From positions 36,046,750-36,110,749 of the forward strand of contig OX246747.1 of NCBI GenBank assembly GCA_945910005.1: a DNA stretch of 64,000 bases, given 5' to 3'. The notes beneath the pieces are model-generated. The model was not told the DNA's origin and did no database searches. It worked only from the letters and a program-made list of their open reading frames with translations. Positions 43,985-59,600 of the stretch are shown here, piece by piece; the stretch's first letter is position 1; the number at the start of each line of letters is the position of its first letter. This DNA is from Isoperla grammatica. Taxonomy: Eukaryota > Arthropoda > Insecta > Plecoptera > Perlodidae. A program made the position numbers and the translations under genes.

Positions 43985-46900
43985 TATTGCATATCATACA
44001 AACCTACACACAATATTGCACACTTCATACTTTTTATACAGAAAAATAATATGTTCATTGTAAGTGAGAAGCGTTTTTCGAGCTCGTCCTCCTGCTCACA
44101 AACGAGGAGTGAACATTGAAAGATGTACATACATTATTATAAACAACTAAAATCCGCATCTAAATAACCCACTCTCATTGTTGCACACTTCATACTTTTT
44201 TTCCAAAAAAATAAAAACTAAACTAAATTCTATTATTTTTCAAATAAATATGATTTGAGAAGTGAACATTGCAAGTTTTCTATTCACAAATATTAAAACA
44301 ACTATTCCACATCATAGAAACATACCCTTAATGTTGCACACTTCATACTTTTTATACAGAAAAATAATATGTTCATTGTACCTGAGAAGCGTTTTTGGAG
44401 CTCGTCCTCCTGCTCGTAAACGAGAAGTGAACATTGAAAGATGTACATACATTATTAGAAACAACTAAAATCCGCATCTTAAAAACCTACCCTCATTGTT
44501 GCACACTTCATACTTTTTATACAGAAAAATAATGTATATTCCTTGTACCTGAGAAGCGTTTTTGGAGCTCGTCCTCCTGCTCGTAAACGAGAAGTGAACA
44601 TTCTAAAAATGACATACGTTGTAAGAGAGGACTAAAGTGCGCATCTTAATAACCCACCCTCAATGTTGCACACTTCATACTTTTTTAACAAACAAATAAA
44701 AACTAAATAAAATTCTATTATTTTTCAAATAAATATGATTTGAGAAGTGAACATTGCAAGTTTTCTATTCACAAATATTAAAACAACTATTCCAAATCAC
44801 AGAAACCTACCCTTAATGTTGCACACTTCATACTTTTTATACAGAAAAATAATATGTTCATTGTAACTGAGAAGCGTTTTTGGAGCTCGTCCTCCTGCTC
44901 GTAAACGAGGAGTGAACATTGAAAGATGTACATACATTATTATAAAAAACTAAAATCCGCATCTAAATAACCCACTCTCATTGTTGCACACTTCATACTT
45001 TTTTTTCCAAAAAAATAAAAACTAAACTAAATTCTATTATTTTTCAAATAAATATGATTTGAGAAGTGAACATTGCAAGTTTTCTATTCACAAATATTAA
45101 AACAACTATTCCACATCATATAAACATACCCTTAATGTTGCACACTTCATACTTTTTATACAGAAAAATAATATGTTCATTGTACCTGAGAAGCGTTTTT
45201 GGAGGTCGTCCTCCTGCTCGTAAACGAGGAGTGAACATTGAAAGATGTACATACATTATTAGAAACAACTAAAATCCGCATCTTAAAAACCTACCCTCAT
45301 TGTTGCACACTTCATACTTTTTATACAGAAAAATAATGTATATTCCTTGTACCTGAGAAGCGTTTTTGGAGCTCGTCCTCCTGCTCGTAAACTAGAAGTG
45401 AACATTCTAAAAATGACATATGTTGTTAGAGAGGACTAAAGTGCGCATCTTAATAACCCACCCTCAATGTTGCACACTTCATACTTTTTTAACAAACAAA
45501 TAAAAACTAAATAAAATTCTATTATTTTTCAAATAAATATGATTTGAGAAGTGAACATTGCAAGTTTTCTATTCACAAATATTTAAACAACTATTCCACA
45601 TCATAGAAACATACCCTTAATGTTGCACACTTCATACTTTTTATACAGAAAAATAATATGTTCATTGTACCTGAGAAACGTTTTTGGAGCTCGTTCTCCT
45701 GCTTGTAAACGAGGAGTGAACATTAAAAGATGAACATACATTATTATAAACAACTAAAATCCGCATCTAAAAAACTTACCCACATTGTTGCACACTTCAT
45801 ACTTTTTATACAGAAAAATAATGTATATTCCTTGTACCTGAGAAACGTTTTTGGAGCTCGTCCTCCTGCTCGTAAACGAGGAGTGAACATTGAAAGCTGT
45901 ACATACATTATTATAAACAACTAAATTCCGCATTTAAAAAACCTACCCACATTGTTGCACACTTCATACTTTTTTAACAAACAAATAAAAACTAAATAAA
46001 ATTCAATTATTTTTCAAATAAATATGATTTGAGAAGTGAACATTGCAAGTTTTCTATTCACAAATATTAAAACAACTATTCCACATCATAAAAACATACT
46101 CTTATTGTTGCACACTTCATACTTTTTATACAGAAAAATAATATGTTCATTGTACCTGAAAAACGTTTTTGGAGCTCGTCCTCCTGCTTGTAAACGAGGA
46201 GTAAACATTGAAAGATGAACATACATTATTATAAACAACTAAAATCCGCAACTAAAAAACCTACCCACATTGTTGCACACTTCATACTTTTTATACAGAA
46301 AAATAATGTATATTCCTTGTACCTGAGAAACGTTTTTGGAGCTCGTCCTCCTGCTCGTAAACGAGGAGTGAACATTGAAAGATGTACATACATTATTATA
46401 AACAACTTAATTCCGCATTTAAAAAACCTACCCACATTGTTGCACACTTCATACTTTTTTAACAAACAAATAAAAACTAAATAAAATTCAATTATGTTTC
46501 AAATAAATATGATTTGAGAAGTGAACATTGCAAGTTTTCTATTCACAAATATTAAAACAACTATTCCACATCATAAAAACAAACCCTGAATGTTGCACAC
46601 TTCATACTTTTTATACAGAAAAATAATATGTTTATTGTACCTGAGTAGCGTTTTTGGAGCTCGTCCTCCTGCTTGTAAACGAGGAGTGAACATTGAAAGA
46701 TGAACATACAATATTATAAACAACAAAACGCCGCATCTAAAAAACCTACCCACATTGTTGCACACTTCATACGTTTTATACAGAAAAATAATGTATATTC
46801 CTTGTACCTGAGAAACGTTTTTGGAGCTCGTCCTCCTGCTCGTAAACGAGGAGTGAACATTGAAAGATGTACATACATTATTATAAACAACTTAATTCCG

Positions 46901-49900
46901 CATTTAAAAAACCTACCCACATTGTTGCACACTTCATACTTTTTTAACAAACAAATAAAAACTAAATAAAATTCAATTATTTTTCAAATAAATATGATTT
47001 GAGAAGTGAACATTGCAAGTTTTCTATTCACAAATATTAAAACAACTATTCCACATCATAGAAACATACCTTTAATGTTGCACACTTCATACTTTTTATA
47101 CAGAAAAATAATATGTTCATTGTACCTGAGAAACGTTTTTGGAGCTCGTCCTCCTGCTTGTAAACGAGGAGTGAATTTTGAAAGATGAACATACATTATT
47201 ATAAACAACTAAAATCCGCATTTAAAAAACCTACCCACATTGTTGCACACTTCATACTTTTTTAACAAACAAATAAAAACTAAATAAAATTCAATTATTT
47301 TTCAAATAAATATGATTTGAGAAGTGAACATTGCAAGTTTTCTATTCACAAATATTAAAACAACTATTCCACATCATAAAAACATACCCTAAATGTTGCA
47401 CACTTCATACTTTTTATACAGAAAAATAATATGTTTATTGTACCTGAGAAGCGTTTTTGGAGCTCGTTCTCCTGCTTGTAAACAAGGAGTGAACATTGAA
47501 AGATGAACATACATTATTATAAACAACAAAACGCCGCATCTAAAAAACCTACCCACATTGTTGCACACTTCATACTTTTTATACAGAAAAATAATGTATA
47601 TTCCTTGTACCTGAGAAGCGTTTTTGGAGCTCGTCCTCTTGCTCGTAAACGAGAAGTGAACATTCTAAGAATGACAAACGTTGTTAAAGAGGACTACAGT
47701 GCGAATCTAAATAACCCACCCTCAATGTTGCACACTTCATACTTTTTTAACAAACATATAAAAACTAAATAAAATTCAATTATTTTTCAAATAAATATGA
47801 TTTGAGAAGTGAACATTGCAAGTTTTCTATTCACAAATATTAAAACAACTATTCCACATCATAGAAACATACCCTGAATGTTGCACACTTCATACTTTTT
47901 ATACAGAAAAATAATATGTTTATTGTACCTGAGTAGCGTTTTTGGAGCTCGTCCTCCTGCTTGTAAACGAGGAGTGAACATTGAAAGATGAACATACAAT
48001 ATTATAAACAACAAAACGCCGCATCTAAAAAACCTACCCACATTGTTGCACACTTCATACGTTTTATACAGAAAAATAATGTATATTCCTTGTACCTGAG
48101 AAACGTTTTTGGAGCTCGTCCTCCTGCTCGTAAACGAGGAGTGAACATTGAAAGATGTACATACATTATTATAAACAACTTAATTCCGCATTTAAAAAAC
48201 CTACCCGCATTGTTGCACACTTCATACTTTTTTAACAAACAAATAAAAACTAAATAAAATTCAATTATTTTTCAAATAAATATGATTTGAGAAGTGAACA
48301 TTGCAAGTTTTCTATTCACAAATATTAAAACAACTATTCCACATCATAGAAACATACCTTAAATGTTGCACACTTCATACTTTTTATACAGAAAAATAAT
48401 ATGTTCATTGTACCTGAGAAACGTTTTTGGAGCTCGTCCTCCTGCTTGTAAACGAGGAGTGAACATTGAAAGATGAACATACATTATTATAAACAACTAA
48501 AATCCGCATCTAAAAAACCTTTTCACATTGTTGCACACTTCATACTTTTTATACAGAAAAATAATGTATATTCCTTGTACCTGAGAAACGTTTTTGGAGC
48601 TCGTCCTCCTGCTCGTAAACGATGAGTGAACATTGAAAGATGTACATACATTATTATAAACAACTAAAATCCGCATTTAAAAAACCTATCCACATTGTTG
48701 CACACTTCATACTTTTTTAACAAACAAATAAAAACTAAATAAAATTCAATTATTTTTCAAATAAATATGATTTGAGAAGTGAACATTGCAAGTTTTCTAT
48801 TCACAAATATTAAAACAACTATTCCACATCACAAAACCATACCCTGAATGTTGCACACTTCATACTTTTTATACAGAAAAATAATATGTTTATTGTACCT
48901 GAGAAGCGTTTTTGGAGCTCGTCCTCCTGCTTGTAAACAAGGAGTGAACATTGAAAGATGAACATACATTATTATAAACAACAAAACGCCGCATCTAAAA
49001 AACATACCCACATTGTTGCACACTTCATACTTTTTATACAGAAAAATAATGTATATTCCTTGTACCTGAGAAACGTTTTTGGAGCTCGTCCTCCTGCTCG
49101 TAAACGAGGAGTGAACATTGAAAGATGTACATATATTATTATAAACAACTAAAATCCGCATTTAAAAAACCTACCCACATTGTTGCACACTTCATACTTT
49201 TTTAACAAACAAATAAAAACTAAATAAAATTCAATTATTTTTCAAATAAATATGATTTGAGAAGTGAACATTGCAAGTTTTCTATTCACAAATATTAAAA
49301 CAACTATTCCACATCATAAAAACATACCCTTATTGTTGCACACTTCATACTTTTTATACAGAAAAATAATATGTTCATTGTACCTGAAAAACGTTTTTGG
49401 AGCTCGTCCTCCTGCTTGTAAACGAGGAGTGAACATTGAAAGATGAACATACATTATTATAAACAACTAAAATCCGCAACTAAAAAACCTACCCACATTG
49501 TTGCACACTTCATACTTTTTATACAGAAAAATAATGTATATTCCTTGTACCTGAGAAACGTTTTTGGAGCTCGTCCTCCTGCTCGTAAACGAGGAGTGAA
49601 CATTGAAAGATGTACATACATTATTATAAACAACTTAATTCCGCATTTAAAAAACCTACCCACATTGTTGCACACTTCATACTTTTTTAACAAACAAATA
49701 AAAACTAAATAAAATTCAATTATGTTTCAAATAAATATGATTTGAGAAGTGAACATTGCAAGTTTTCTATTCACAAATATTAAAACAACTATTCCACATC
49801 ATAAAAACATACCCTGAATGTTGCACACTTCATACTTTTTATACAGAAAAATAATATGTTTATTGTACCTGAGTAGCGTTTTTGGAGCTCGTCCTCCTGC

Positions 49901-52900
49901 TTGTAAACGAGGAGTAAACATTGAAAGATGAACATACAATATTATAAACAACAAAACGCCGCATCTAAAAAACCTACCCACATTGTTGCACACTTCATAC
50001 GTTTTATACAGAAAAATAATGTATATTCCTTGTACCTGAGAAACGTTTTTGGAGCTCGTCCTCCTGCTCGTAAACGAGGAGTGAACATTGAAAGATGTAC
50101 ATACATTATTATAAACAACTTAATTCCGCATTTAAAAAACCTACCCACATTGTTGCACACTTCATACTTTTTTAACAAACAAATAAAAACTAAATAAAAT
50201 TCAATTATTTTTCAAATAAATATGATTTGAGAAGTGAACATTGCAAGTTTTCTATTCACAAATATTAAAACAACTATTCCACATCATAGAAACATACCTT
50301 TAATGTTGCACACTTCATACTTTTTATACAGAAAAATAATATGTTCATTGTACCTGAGAAACGTTTTTGGAGCTCGTCCTCCTGCTTGTAAACGAGGAGT
50401 GAACATTGAAAGATGAACATACATTATTTTAAACAACTAAAATCCGCATCTAAAAAACCTTCCCACATTGTTGCACACTTCATACTTTTTATACAGAAAA
50501 ATAATGTATATTCCTTGTACGTGAGAAACGTTTTTGGAGCTCGTCCTCCTGCTCGTAAACGAGGAGTGAACATTGAAAGATGTACATACATTATTATAAA
50601 CAACTAAAATCCGCATTTAAAAAACCTACCCACATTGTTGCACACTTCATACTTTTTTAACAAACAAATAAAAACTAAATAAAATTCAATTATTTTTCAA
50701 ATAAATATGATTTGAGAAGTGAACATTGCAAGTTTTCTATTCACAAATATTAAAACAACTATTCCACATCATAAAAACATACCCTGAATGTTGCACACTT
50801 CATACTTTTTATACAGAAAAATAATATGTTTATTGTACCTGAGAAGCGTTTTTGGAGCTCGTTCTCCTGCTTGTAAACAAGGAGTGAACATTGAAAGATG
50901 AACATACATTATTATAAACAACAAAACGCCGCATCTAAAAAACCTACCCACATTGTTGCACACTTCATACTTTTTATACAGAAAAATAATGTATATTCCT
51001 TGTACCTGAAAAACGTTTTTGGAGCTCGTCCTCCTGCTTGTAAACGAGGAGTGAACATTGAAAGAGGAACATACATTATTATAAACAACTAAAATCCGCA
51101 TTTAAAATACCTACCTACATTGTTGCACACTTCATACTTTTTATTCAGAAAAATAATGTATATTCCTTGTACCTGAGAAGCGTTTTTGGAGCTCGTCCTC
51201 TTGCTCGTAAACGAGAAGTGAACATTCTAAGAATGACAAACGTTGTTAAAGAGGACTACAGTGCGAATCTAAATTACCCACCCTCAATGTTGCACACTTC
51301 ATACTTTTTTAACAAACATATAAAAACTAAATAAAATTCAATTATTTTTCAAATAAATATGATTTGAGAAGTGAACATGACAAGTTTTCTATTCACAAAT
51401 ATTAAAACAACTATTCCACATCATAGAAACATACCCTGAATGTTGCACACTTCATACTTTTTATACAGAAAAATAATATGTTTATTGTACCTGAGTAGCG
51501 TTTTTGGAGCTCGTCCTCCTGCTTGTAAACGAGGAGTGAACATTGAAAGATGAACATACAATATTATAAACAACAAAACGCCGCATCTAAAAAACCTACC
51601 CACATTGTTGCACACTTCATACGTTTTATACAGAAAAATAATGTATATTCCTTGTACCTGAGAAACGTTTTTGGAGCTCGTCCTCCTGCTCGTAAACGAG
51701 GAGTGAACATTGAAAGATGTACATACATTATTATAAACAACTTAATTCCGCATTTAAAAAACCTACCCACATTGTTGCACACTTCATACTTTTTTAACAA
51801 ACAAATAAAAACTAAATAAAATTCAATTATTTTTCAAATAAATATGATTTGAGAAGTGAACATTGCAAGTTTTCTATTCACAAATATTAAAACAACTATT
51901 CCACATCATAGAAACATACCTTAAGTGTTGCACACTTCATACTTTTTATACAGAAAAATAATATGTTCATTGTACCTGAGAAACGTTTTTGGAGCTCGTC
52001 CTCCTGCTTGTAAACGAGGAGTGAACATTGAAAGATGAACATACATTATTATAAACAACTAAAATCCGCATCTAAAAAACCTTTCCACATTGTTGCACAC
52101 TTTATACTTTTTATACAGAAAAATAATGTATATTCCTTGTACCTGAGAAACGTTTTTGGAGCTCGTCCTCCTGCTCGTAAACGATGAGTGAACATTGAAA
52201 GATGTACATACATTATTATAAACAACTAAAATCCGCATTTAAAAAACCTATCCACATTGTTGCACACTTCATACTTTTTTAACAAACAAATAAAAACTAA
52301 ATAAAATTCAATTATTTTTCAAATAAATATGATTTGAGAAGTGATCATTGCAAGTTTTCTATTCACAAATATTAAAACAACTATTCCACATCATAAAACC
52401 ATACCCTGAATGTTGCACACTTCATACTTTTTATACAGAAAAATAATATGTTTATTGTACCTGAGAAGCGTTTTTGGAGCTCGTCCTCCTGCTTGTAAAC
52501 AAGGAGTGAACATTGAAAGATGAACATACATTATTATAAACAACAAAACGCCGCATCTAAAAAACATACCCACATTGTTGCACACTTCATACTTTTTATA
52601 CAGAAAAATAATGTATATTCCTTGTACCTGAGAAACGTTTTTGGAGCTCGTCCTCCTGCTCGTAAACGAGGAGTGAACATTGAAAGATGTACATACATTA
52701 TTATAAACAACTAAAATCCGCATTTAAAAAACCTACCCACATTGTTGCACACTTCATACTTTTTTAACAAACAAATAAAAACTAAATAAAATTCAATTAT
52801 TTTTCAAATAAATATGATTTGAGAAGTGAACATTGCAAGTTTTCTATTCACAAATATTAAAACAACTTTTCCACATCATAAAAACATACCCTGAATGTTT

Positions 52901-55900
52901 CACACTTCATACTTTTTATACAGAAAAATAATATGTTTATTGTACCTGAGAAGCGTTTTTGGAGCTCGTTCTCCTGCTTGTAAACAAGGAGTGAACATTG
53001 AAAGATGAACATACATTATTATAAACAACAAAACGCCGCATCTAAAAAACCTACCCACATTGTTGCACACTTCATACTTTTTATACAGAAAAATAATGTA
53101 TATTCCTTGTACCTGAGAAACGTTTTTGGAGCTCGTCCTCCTGCTTGTAAACGAGGAGTGAACATTGAAAGATGAACATACATTATTATAAACAACTAAA
53201 ATCCGCATTTAAAATACCTACCTACATTGTTGCACACTTCATACTTTTTATTCAGAAAAATAATGTATATTCCTTGTACCTGAGAAGCGTTTTTGGAGCT
53301 CGTCCTCTTGCTCATAAACGAGAAGTGAACATTCTAAGAATGACATACGTTTTTAAAGAGGACTACAGTGCGAATCTAAATAACCCACCCTTAAAAACTA
53401 AATAAAATTCAATTATTTTTCAAATAAATATGATTTGAGAAGTGAACATTGCAAGTTTTCTATTCACAAATATTAAAACAACTTTTCCACATCATAAAAA
53501 CATACCCTGAATGTTTCACACTTCATACTTTTTATACAGAAAAATAATATGTTTATTGTACCTGAGAAGCGTTTTTGGAGCTCGTTCTCCTGCTTGTAAA
53601 CAAGGAGTGAACATTGAAAGATGAACATACATTATTATAAACAACAAAACGCCGCATCTAAAAAACCTACCCACATTGTTGCACACTTCATACTTTTTAT
53701 ACAGAAAAATAATGTATATTCCTTGTACCTGAGAAACGTTTTTGGAGCTCGTCCTCCTGCTTGTAAACGAGGAGTGAACATTGAAAGATGAACATACATT
53801 ATTATAAACAACTAAAATCCGCATTTAAAATACCTACCTACATTGTTGCACACTTCATACTTTTTATTCAGAAAAATAATGTATATTCCTTGTACCTGAG
53901 AAGCGTTTTTGGAGCTCGTCCTCTTGCTCATAAACGAGAAGTGAACATTCTAAGAATGACATACGTTTTTAAAGAGGACTACAGTGCGAATCTAAATAAC
54001 CCACCCTTAAAAACTAAATAAAATTCAATTATTTTTCAAATAAATATGATTTGAGAAGTGAACATTGCAAGTTTTCTATTCACAAATATTGAAACAACTA
54101 TTCCACATCATAAAAACATACGTTGAATGTTGCACACTTCATACTTTTTATACAGAAAAATAATATGTTTATTGTACCTGAGAAGCGTTTTTGGAGCTCG
54201 TTCTCCTGCTTGTAAACAAGGAGTGAACATTGAAAGATGAACATACATTATTATAAACAACAAAACGCCGCATCTAAAAAACCTACCCACATTGTTGCAC
54301 ACTTCATACTTTTTATACAGAAAAATAATGTATATTCCTTGTACCTGAGAAACGTTTTTGGAGCTCGTCCTCCTGCTTGTAAACGAGGAGTGAACATTGA
54401 AAGATAAACATACATTATTATAAACAACTAAGATCCGCATTTAAAATACCTACCTACATTGTTGCACACTTCATACTTTTTATTCAGAAAAATAATGTAT
54501 ATTCCTTGTACCTGAGAAGCGTTTTTGGAGCTCGTCCTCTTGCTCGTAAACGAGAAGTGAACATTCTAAGAATGACATACGTTGTTAAAGAGGACTACAG
54601 TGCAAATCTAAATAACCCACCCTCAATGTTGCACACTTCATACTTTTTTAACAAACATATAAAAACTAAATAAAATTCAATTATTTTTCAAATAAATATG
54701 ATTTGAGAAATGAACATTGCAAGTTTTCTATTCACAAATATTAAAACAACTATTCCACATCATAGAAACATACCCTCAATGTTGCACACTTCATACTTTT
54801 TATACAGAAAAATAATATCTTCATTGTACCTGAGACGCGTTTTTGGAGCTCGTCCTCCTGCTTGTAAACGAGGAGTGAACATTGAAAGATGAACATACAT
54901 TATTATAAACAACTAAAATCCGCATTTAAAAAACCTACCCACATTGTTGCACACTTCATACTTTTTTAACAAACAAATAAAAACTAAATAAAATTCAATT
55001 ATTTTTCAAATAAATATGATTTGAGAAGTGAACATTGCATGTTTTCTATTCACAAATATTAAAACAACTATTCCACATCATAAAAACATACCTTGAATGT
55101 TGCATACTTCATACTTTTTATACAGAAAAATAATATGTTTATTGTACCTGAGAAGCGTTTTTGGAGCTCGTCCTCCTGCTTGTAAACGAGGAGTGAACAT
55201 TGAAAGATGAACATACATTATTATAAACAACGAAAATTTGCATCTAAAAAACCTACCCACATCTTTGCACACTTCATACTTTTTATACAGAAAAATAATA
55301 CATATTCCTTGTACCTGAGAAGCGTTTTTGGAGCTCGTCCTCCTGCTCGTAAACGAGGAGTGAACATTGAAAGATGTACATACATTATTATAAACAACTA
55401 AAATCCGCATTTAAAAAACCTACCGACATTGTTGCACACTTCATACTTTTTATACAGAAAAATAATGTATATTCCTTGTACCAGAGAAGCGTTTTTGGAG
55501 CTCGTCCTCCTGCTCGTAAACGAGAAGTGAACATTCTAAGAATGACATACGTTGTTAGAGAGGACTAAAGTGCGCATCTTAATTACCCACCCTCAATGTT
55601 GCACACTTCATACTTTTTTAACAAACAAATAAAAACTAAATAAAATTCTATTATTTTTCAAATAAATATGATTTGAGAAGTGAACATTGCAAGTTTTCTA
55701 TTCACAAATATTAAAACAACTATTCCACATCATAGAAACATACCCTTAATGTTGCACACTTCATACTTTCTAAACAGAAAAATAATGTATTCGTTGTACC
55801 TGAGAGGCGTTTTTGGAGCTGGTACTCCTGCTCATAAACAAGGAGTGAACATTGAAAGATGTACATACATGATTAAAGACAACTAGAAACCGCATCAAAA

Positions 55901-56640
55901 AAACGTACCCTCATTGTTGCACACTTCATACTTTTTATACAAACAAATAATGTATTTTCTTTGTACCTGAGAAGCGTTTTTGGAGCTCTTCCTCCTGCTC
56001 GTAAACAAGAAGTTAACATTCTAAGATTGACATCCTGAATTATACTCAACTACATTGCGCATCTAAATATCCCACCCTCATTGTTGCACACTTCATACTT
56101 TTTTAACAAAAAAATAAATACTAAACTAAATTCTATTATTTTTCTAATAAATATGATTTGAGAAGTGAACATTGCAAGTTTTCTTTTCACACATATTAAA
56201 ACAACTATTCCACATCATAGAAACATACCCGTAATGTGGCACACTACATACTTTTTTTACAGAAAAATAAAGTATTCGTTGTACCTGGGAAGCGTTTTTG
56301 GAGCTGGTACTCCTGCTCGTAAACGAGGAGTGAACATTGAAAGATGTACATACATTATTATTAATAATGTATAGACAACTAAAATCCGCATCTGAAGAAC
56401 GCACCCTCATTTTTGCACACTATATACTTTTTTACAGAAAAATAATGTATATTCCTTTTACCTGAGAAGCGTTTTTGGAGCTCGTCCTCCTGCTCGTAAA
56501 CGAGAAGTGAACATTCTGAGATGTTCATATATTAAATTACCCACCCGTATTGTTGTACACGCCATACTTTAAAAAATGTATATTTGTATTACAATAACGC
56601 ATCACGTTATTCATTTAGCGTTTTTGGAGCTGAGCCTCTT
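43985..56640 (+). repeat. 12.6-kb satellite, ~162-bp monomers in ~485-bp higher-order repeats
   Basis: Monomers begin GTTGCACACTTCATAC. Type A continues TTTTTATACAGAAAAATAAT and holds GCGTTTTTGGAGCTCGTCC plus a CTCGTAAACGAG palindrome; type C continues TTTTTTAACAAACAAATAAA with AACATTGCAAGTTTTCTATT. Type-C copies recur mostly every 484-486 bp (three monomers), with exceptions near 321-324, 615-616, 652-654 and 805. Larger blocks repeat: 46036-47188 at +3228 and 47859-49161 at +3562. A 616-bp unit is tandemly doubled near 53172/53788. Monomers at 56000-56640 are decayed, as at satellite edges. Open frames here are satellite translations. Confidence 0.96.
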
Positions 56641-59600
56641 GCTCAAAACTGACGGATCATAATTTCTTGCTTTCGTTAATACTTCCTATGTTGTATACCG
56701 TATACTTTTTAAAGAAACCAATTAATACCAAAATAAATTTTTTTAATTTCCACAGTTATTTAATTAGAGACGTGAATATTGCAAATTTTCTTATCTCCAA
56801 TATTTAACGAATATTGCACAACATCCAAAGATACCATTAATGGTGCACATGTCATCCTTTTTAAACAAAAGATAATATAAATCATGTTATTCAATGGCGT
56901 TTAGCTTGTGCTAAGACGTCCTAGTTTAGGCAAATCTTAGTGATATAAATAACGCATGTCGTTCTGCAATGTCATAAAGATAAAATATGGTAAAATATCA
57001 ACAATTTATCTAATAATGTTTTATTTGTTTTTGTGTAGTAATACCCAGAGATGATTTACCTAGCTAGGATTTGCCTAACTTAGATAGGCATAGAGTACAA
57101 CATAGAACAACTTAGAGTTAGGCATCTTTGTGAATCCAGGCATGCCCCCCTTGTCCCCCCTTGCCACCCCTTGCGGCGCCCATGGCCTCTGAATTTGGAC
57201 TTATCATACTTCCCAATTTCCATACAAAAAATGGAATTTGATTCGCGTTTTCAGATTTCTGTTTACTGCTCTGAAACGGGAGTTGACCATTTTAAGTTTT
57301 GTATTCATCTTTGATTCGTACAACAAATCATAGACAGAGTCGTCAAATAATCCTAAATAAAGCTAAAGATATGTACAGTTACACGTCTTAGTGTAACGAA
57401 TTAACTTTGGTCTTTCTAATTTTATGCATAATCTTCTATATTTATAAAAGCAAGTTCCTGAGTTACGCTGACTGATTCATTGACACTCTTTGGTCTTGGG
57501 TGTGAAGTATTTTCAGTGCATTACTTCAACGATATTTTCACAATATACTGATAACCCCGTTACCGGTAGCCCGATAGATTAAAACCATTCTAAACATAAT
57601 ATTGTTTAAGACGGCTTAGGACTGGTGAAACAATTTAGATTTGGGAATCGGCAAATAGTTCATGCAGGCGTTACTCTTGAGTTTCGGGCTATACATCTCG
57701 TATCGCGCCTCGGCATCCGTTGCTGAGTTGACAGGCTGTCCAGGCGAAGGGGTAATAAATCTTGAGCAATATGAGTACATAGGCCAGATGGCTTCGGTGC
57801 CTTTGCGCTAGAGGCAAATCAGTTTAGTTACTGAGTGGGCAGACTCTTAATGTGAATTTATTTATTTATTTATTTAGGGCACTACAACACCAAAAGACAA
57901 CAATGAAACAAATTAATTTAATCGATGGACAAACAACAAGCTGTCAAAAAATAATTTCGTCTGATTTTGAAAAACAAAACAAAAAACAAACAAATACACA
58001 TACAAAACTTTCACTTAGTCGTTGTCTATCATTAAAAGTTTTAAATGGCGAGCAGTTACTATTGCTACACTTGTTTTTATTTCTATGGTTGCAATTTTAT
58101 TATTTTTACAGCTGATGGTTTGTCCATCAGTTCAATTCATTTGTTCCATTGTTGGCTTTCGGTGTTGCTAGTGCCCTATACCGTACTCGGAAGGAAAATA
58201 ATTCAAGTAAAACGCGTATAATATACATATTATGAAATATACGCATAGCACTTCGTTATTAAATTTAAAACACCAATAAAACAATAGGAACTGTTTCCAT
58301 CGAAGTATATACAATAATACAACAGATGGACACATGTACAACCTACCGTACAATGAGTATTTAGCGGTAGGCCTACGCAGCTTGGAACAATGAGTAATGA
58401 ATATAGCTACTAATGTATAACATGGCACAACAATAGGAAGCGTTTCTTATAGTTCGAAACACCGCATCATTGGTAAGTTTACTAATATATATCAGAAGGC
58501 ACAACCAACTATTAAATACGCGTCTGGCAATTTGTACTTACAAACACGTAACAATGGAAGTATGTATAACCAGTGCTTAATTTGTAATGGAGCGCGGGTA
58601 TACGCAGTAGCAGTATAACCACCTATTTTCGTGGGTATACGCAGTATACCCACCATTTCCATGAATTATTAGGTACGCAACACTCAGATTATGGCTAACA
58701 TATATAAAAAACGAAAATAATTTGTATTGGTTATTTTACTCTCACATGCTCATATTTCAAATTTACTTGAATATATCTATAACTCTAAATAAAACTCTTA
58801 TCTCTTGGTTTTACGTTTTTCCCAAACCAACCTCCGTACTTTATAAATAGAATCATATCCTATTTGTTATTGGCAAATTTGGACTGGTCCGACTGGAACA
58901 GGCATAAACTGCCTGGCGCCAGCGGTAAGTTGCCGCGCGTTGAAATTGAAATTTCTTTAAACCCGAGTCCCTCCCACCCCTTCCTTCACAATATTGCAAG
59001 GTTTAAATTACATTGTAGATTCGTTGGATTTCGGTGTAACTTGATCTCATTCTCATCAATCTTCTTGCTGGTGTTTTTCTACTTTTAAGAGACGAAAACT
59101 ACAGTATTTAGGTAGTGCATTCAGCCCGCTATGTTTTTTTCTAAAACGCACCAAATGCCTTCTAAAAACCTGATTAAGCGAGCGAAGCGAGCGTTTCCAC
59201 TTGACTCTTATGGCACTTCGTTCTGTTTTTTTGTTTGTTTGTTTTTTTTTTTTTTGTTTTTTGTTTTTTTGTTTTTATGTCTGTCGATAGCGGTCGAACG
59301 GAAAGTCCGATCAACTTGAAATTTGGACCATCCACAAGCCTCGATGTGGATTGAAGGTGTATAGTTTTGAGGCAAAATCGTTCGAAAAGTTACAAAGTTA
59401 CACCATAGTTACTGCAAAATATTTTTCTGAAACAAAATGGCGGCAAAATGTGAGATAGCCAGATTTTTTTACAGATTTTTCCGGTCACGAATATGTTAAT
59501 GTAATGGCGATCTGATAAATATTGGCAAAGTTACACGAAAGTTACTCGAAAATATTTTTCTAAAACGCAGTAACGGCAAAATGTGAGGTGGCTATCTTAT

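Noticed and set aside
44262..56410. Dozens of 60-110 residue frames such as MNIASFLFTNIKT
   Set aside because: Satellite monomers read in frame by chance; no splice or start context, and they appear on both strands.
43985..56640. CRISPR array
   Set aside because: Unit of about 162 bp with no unique spacers, in eukaryotic DNA.
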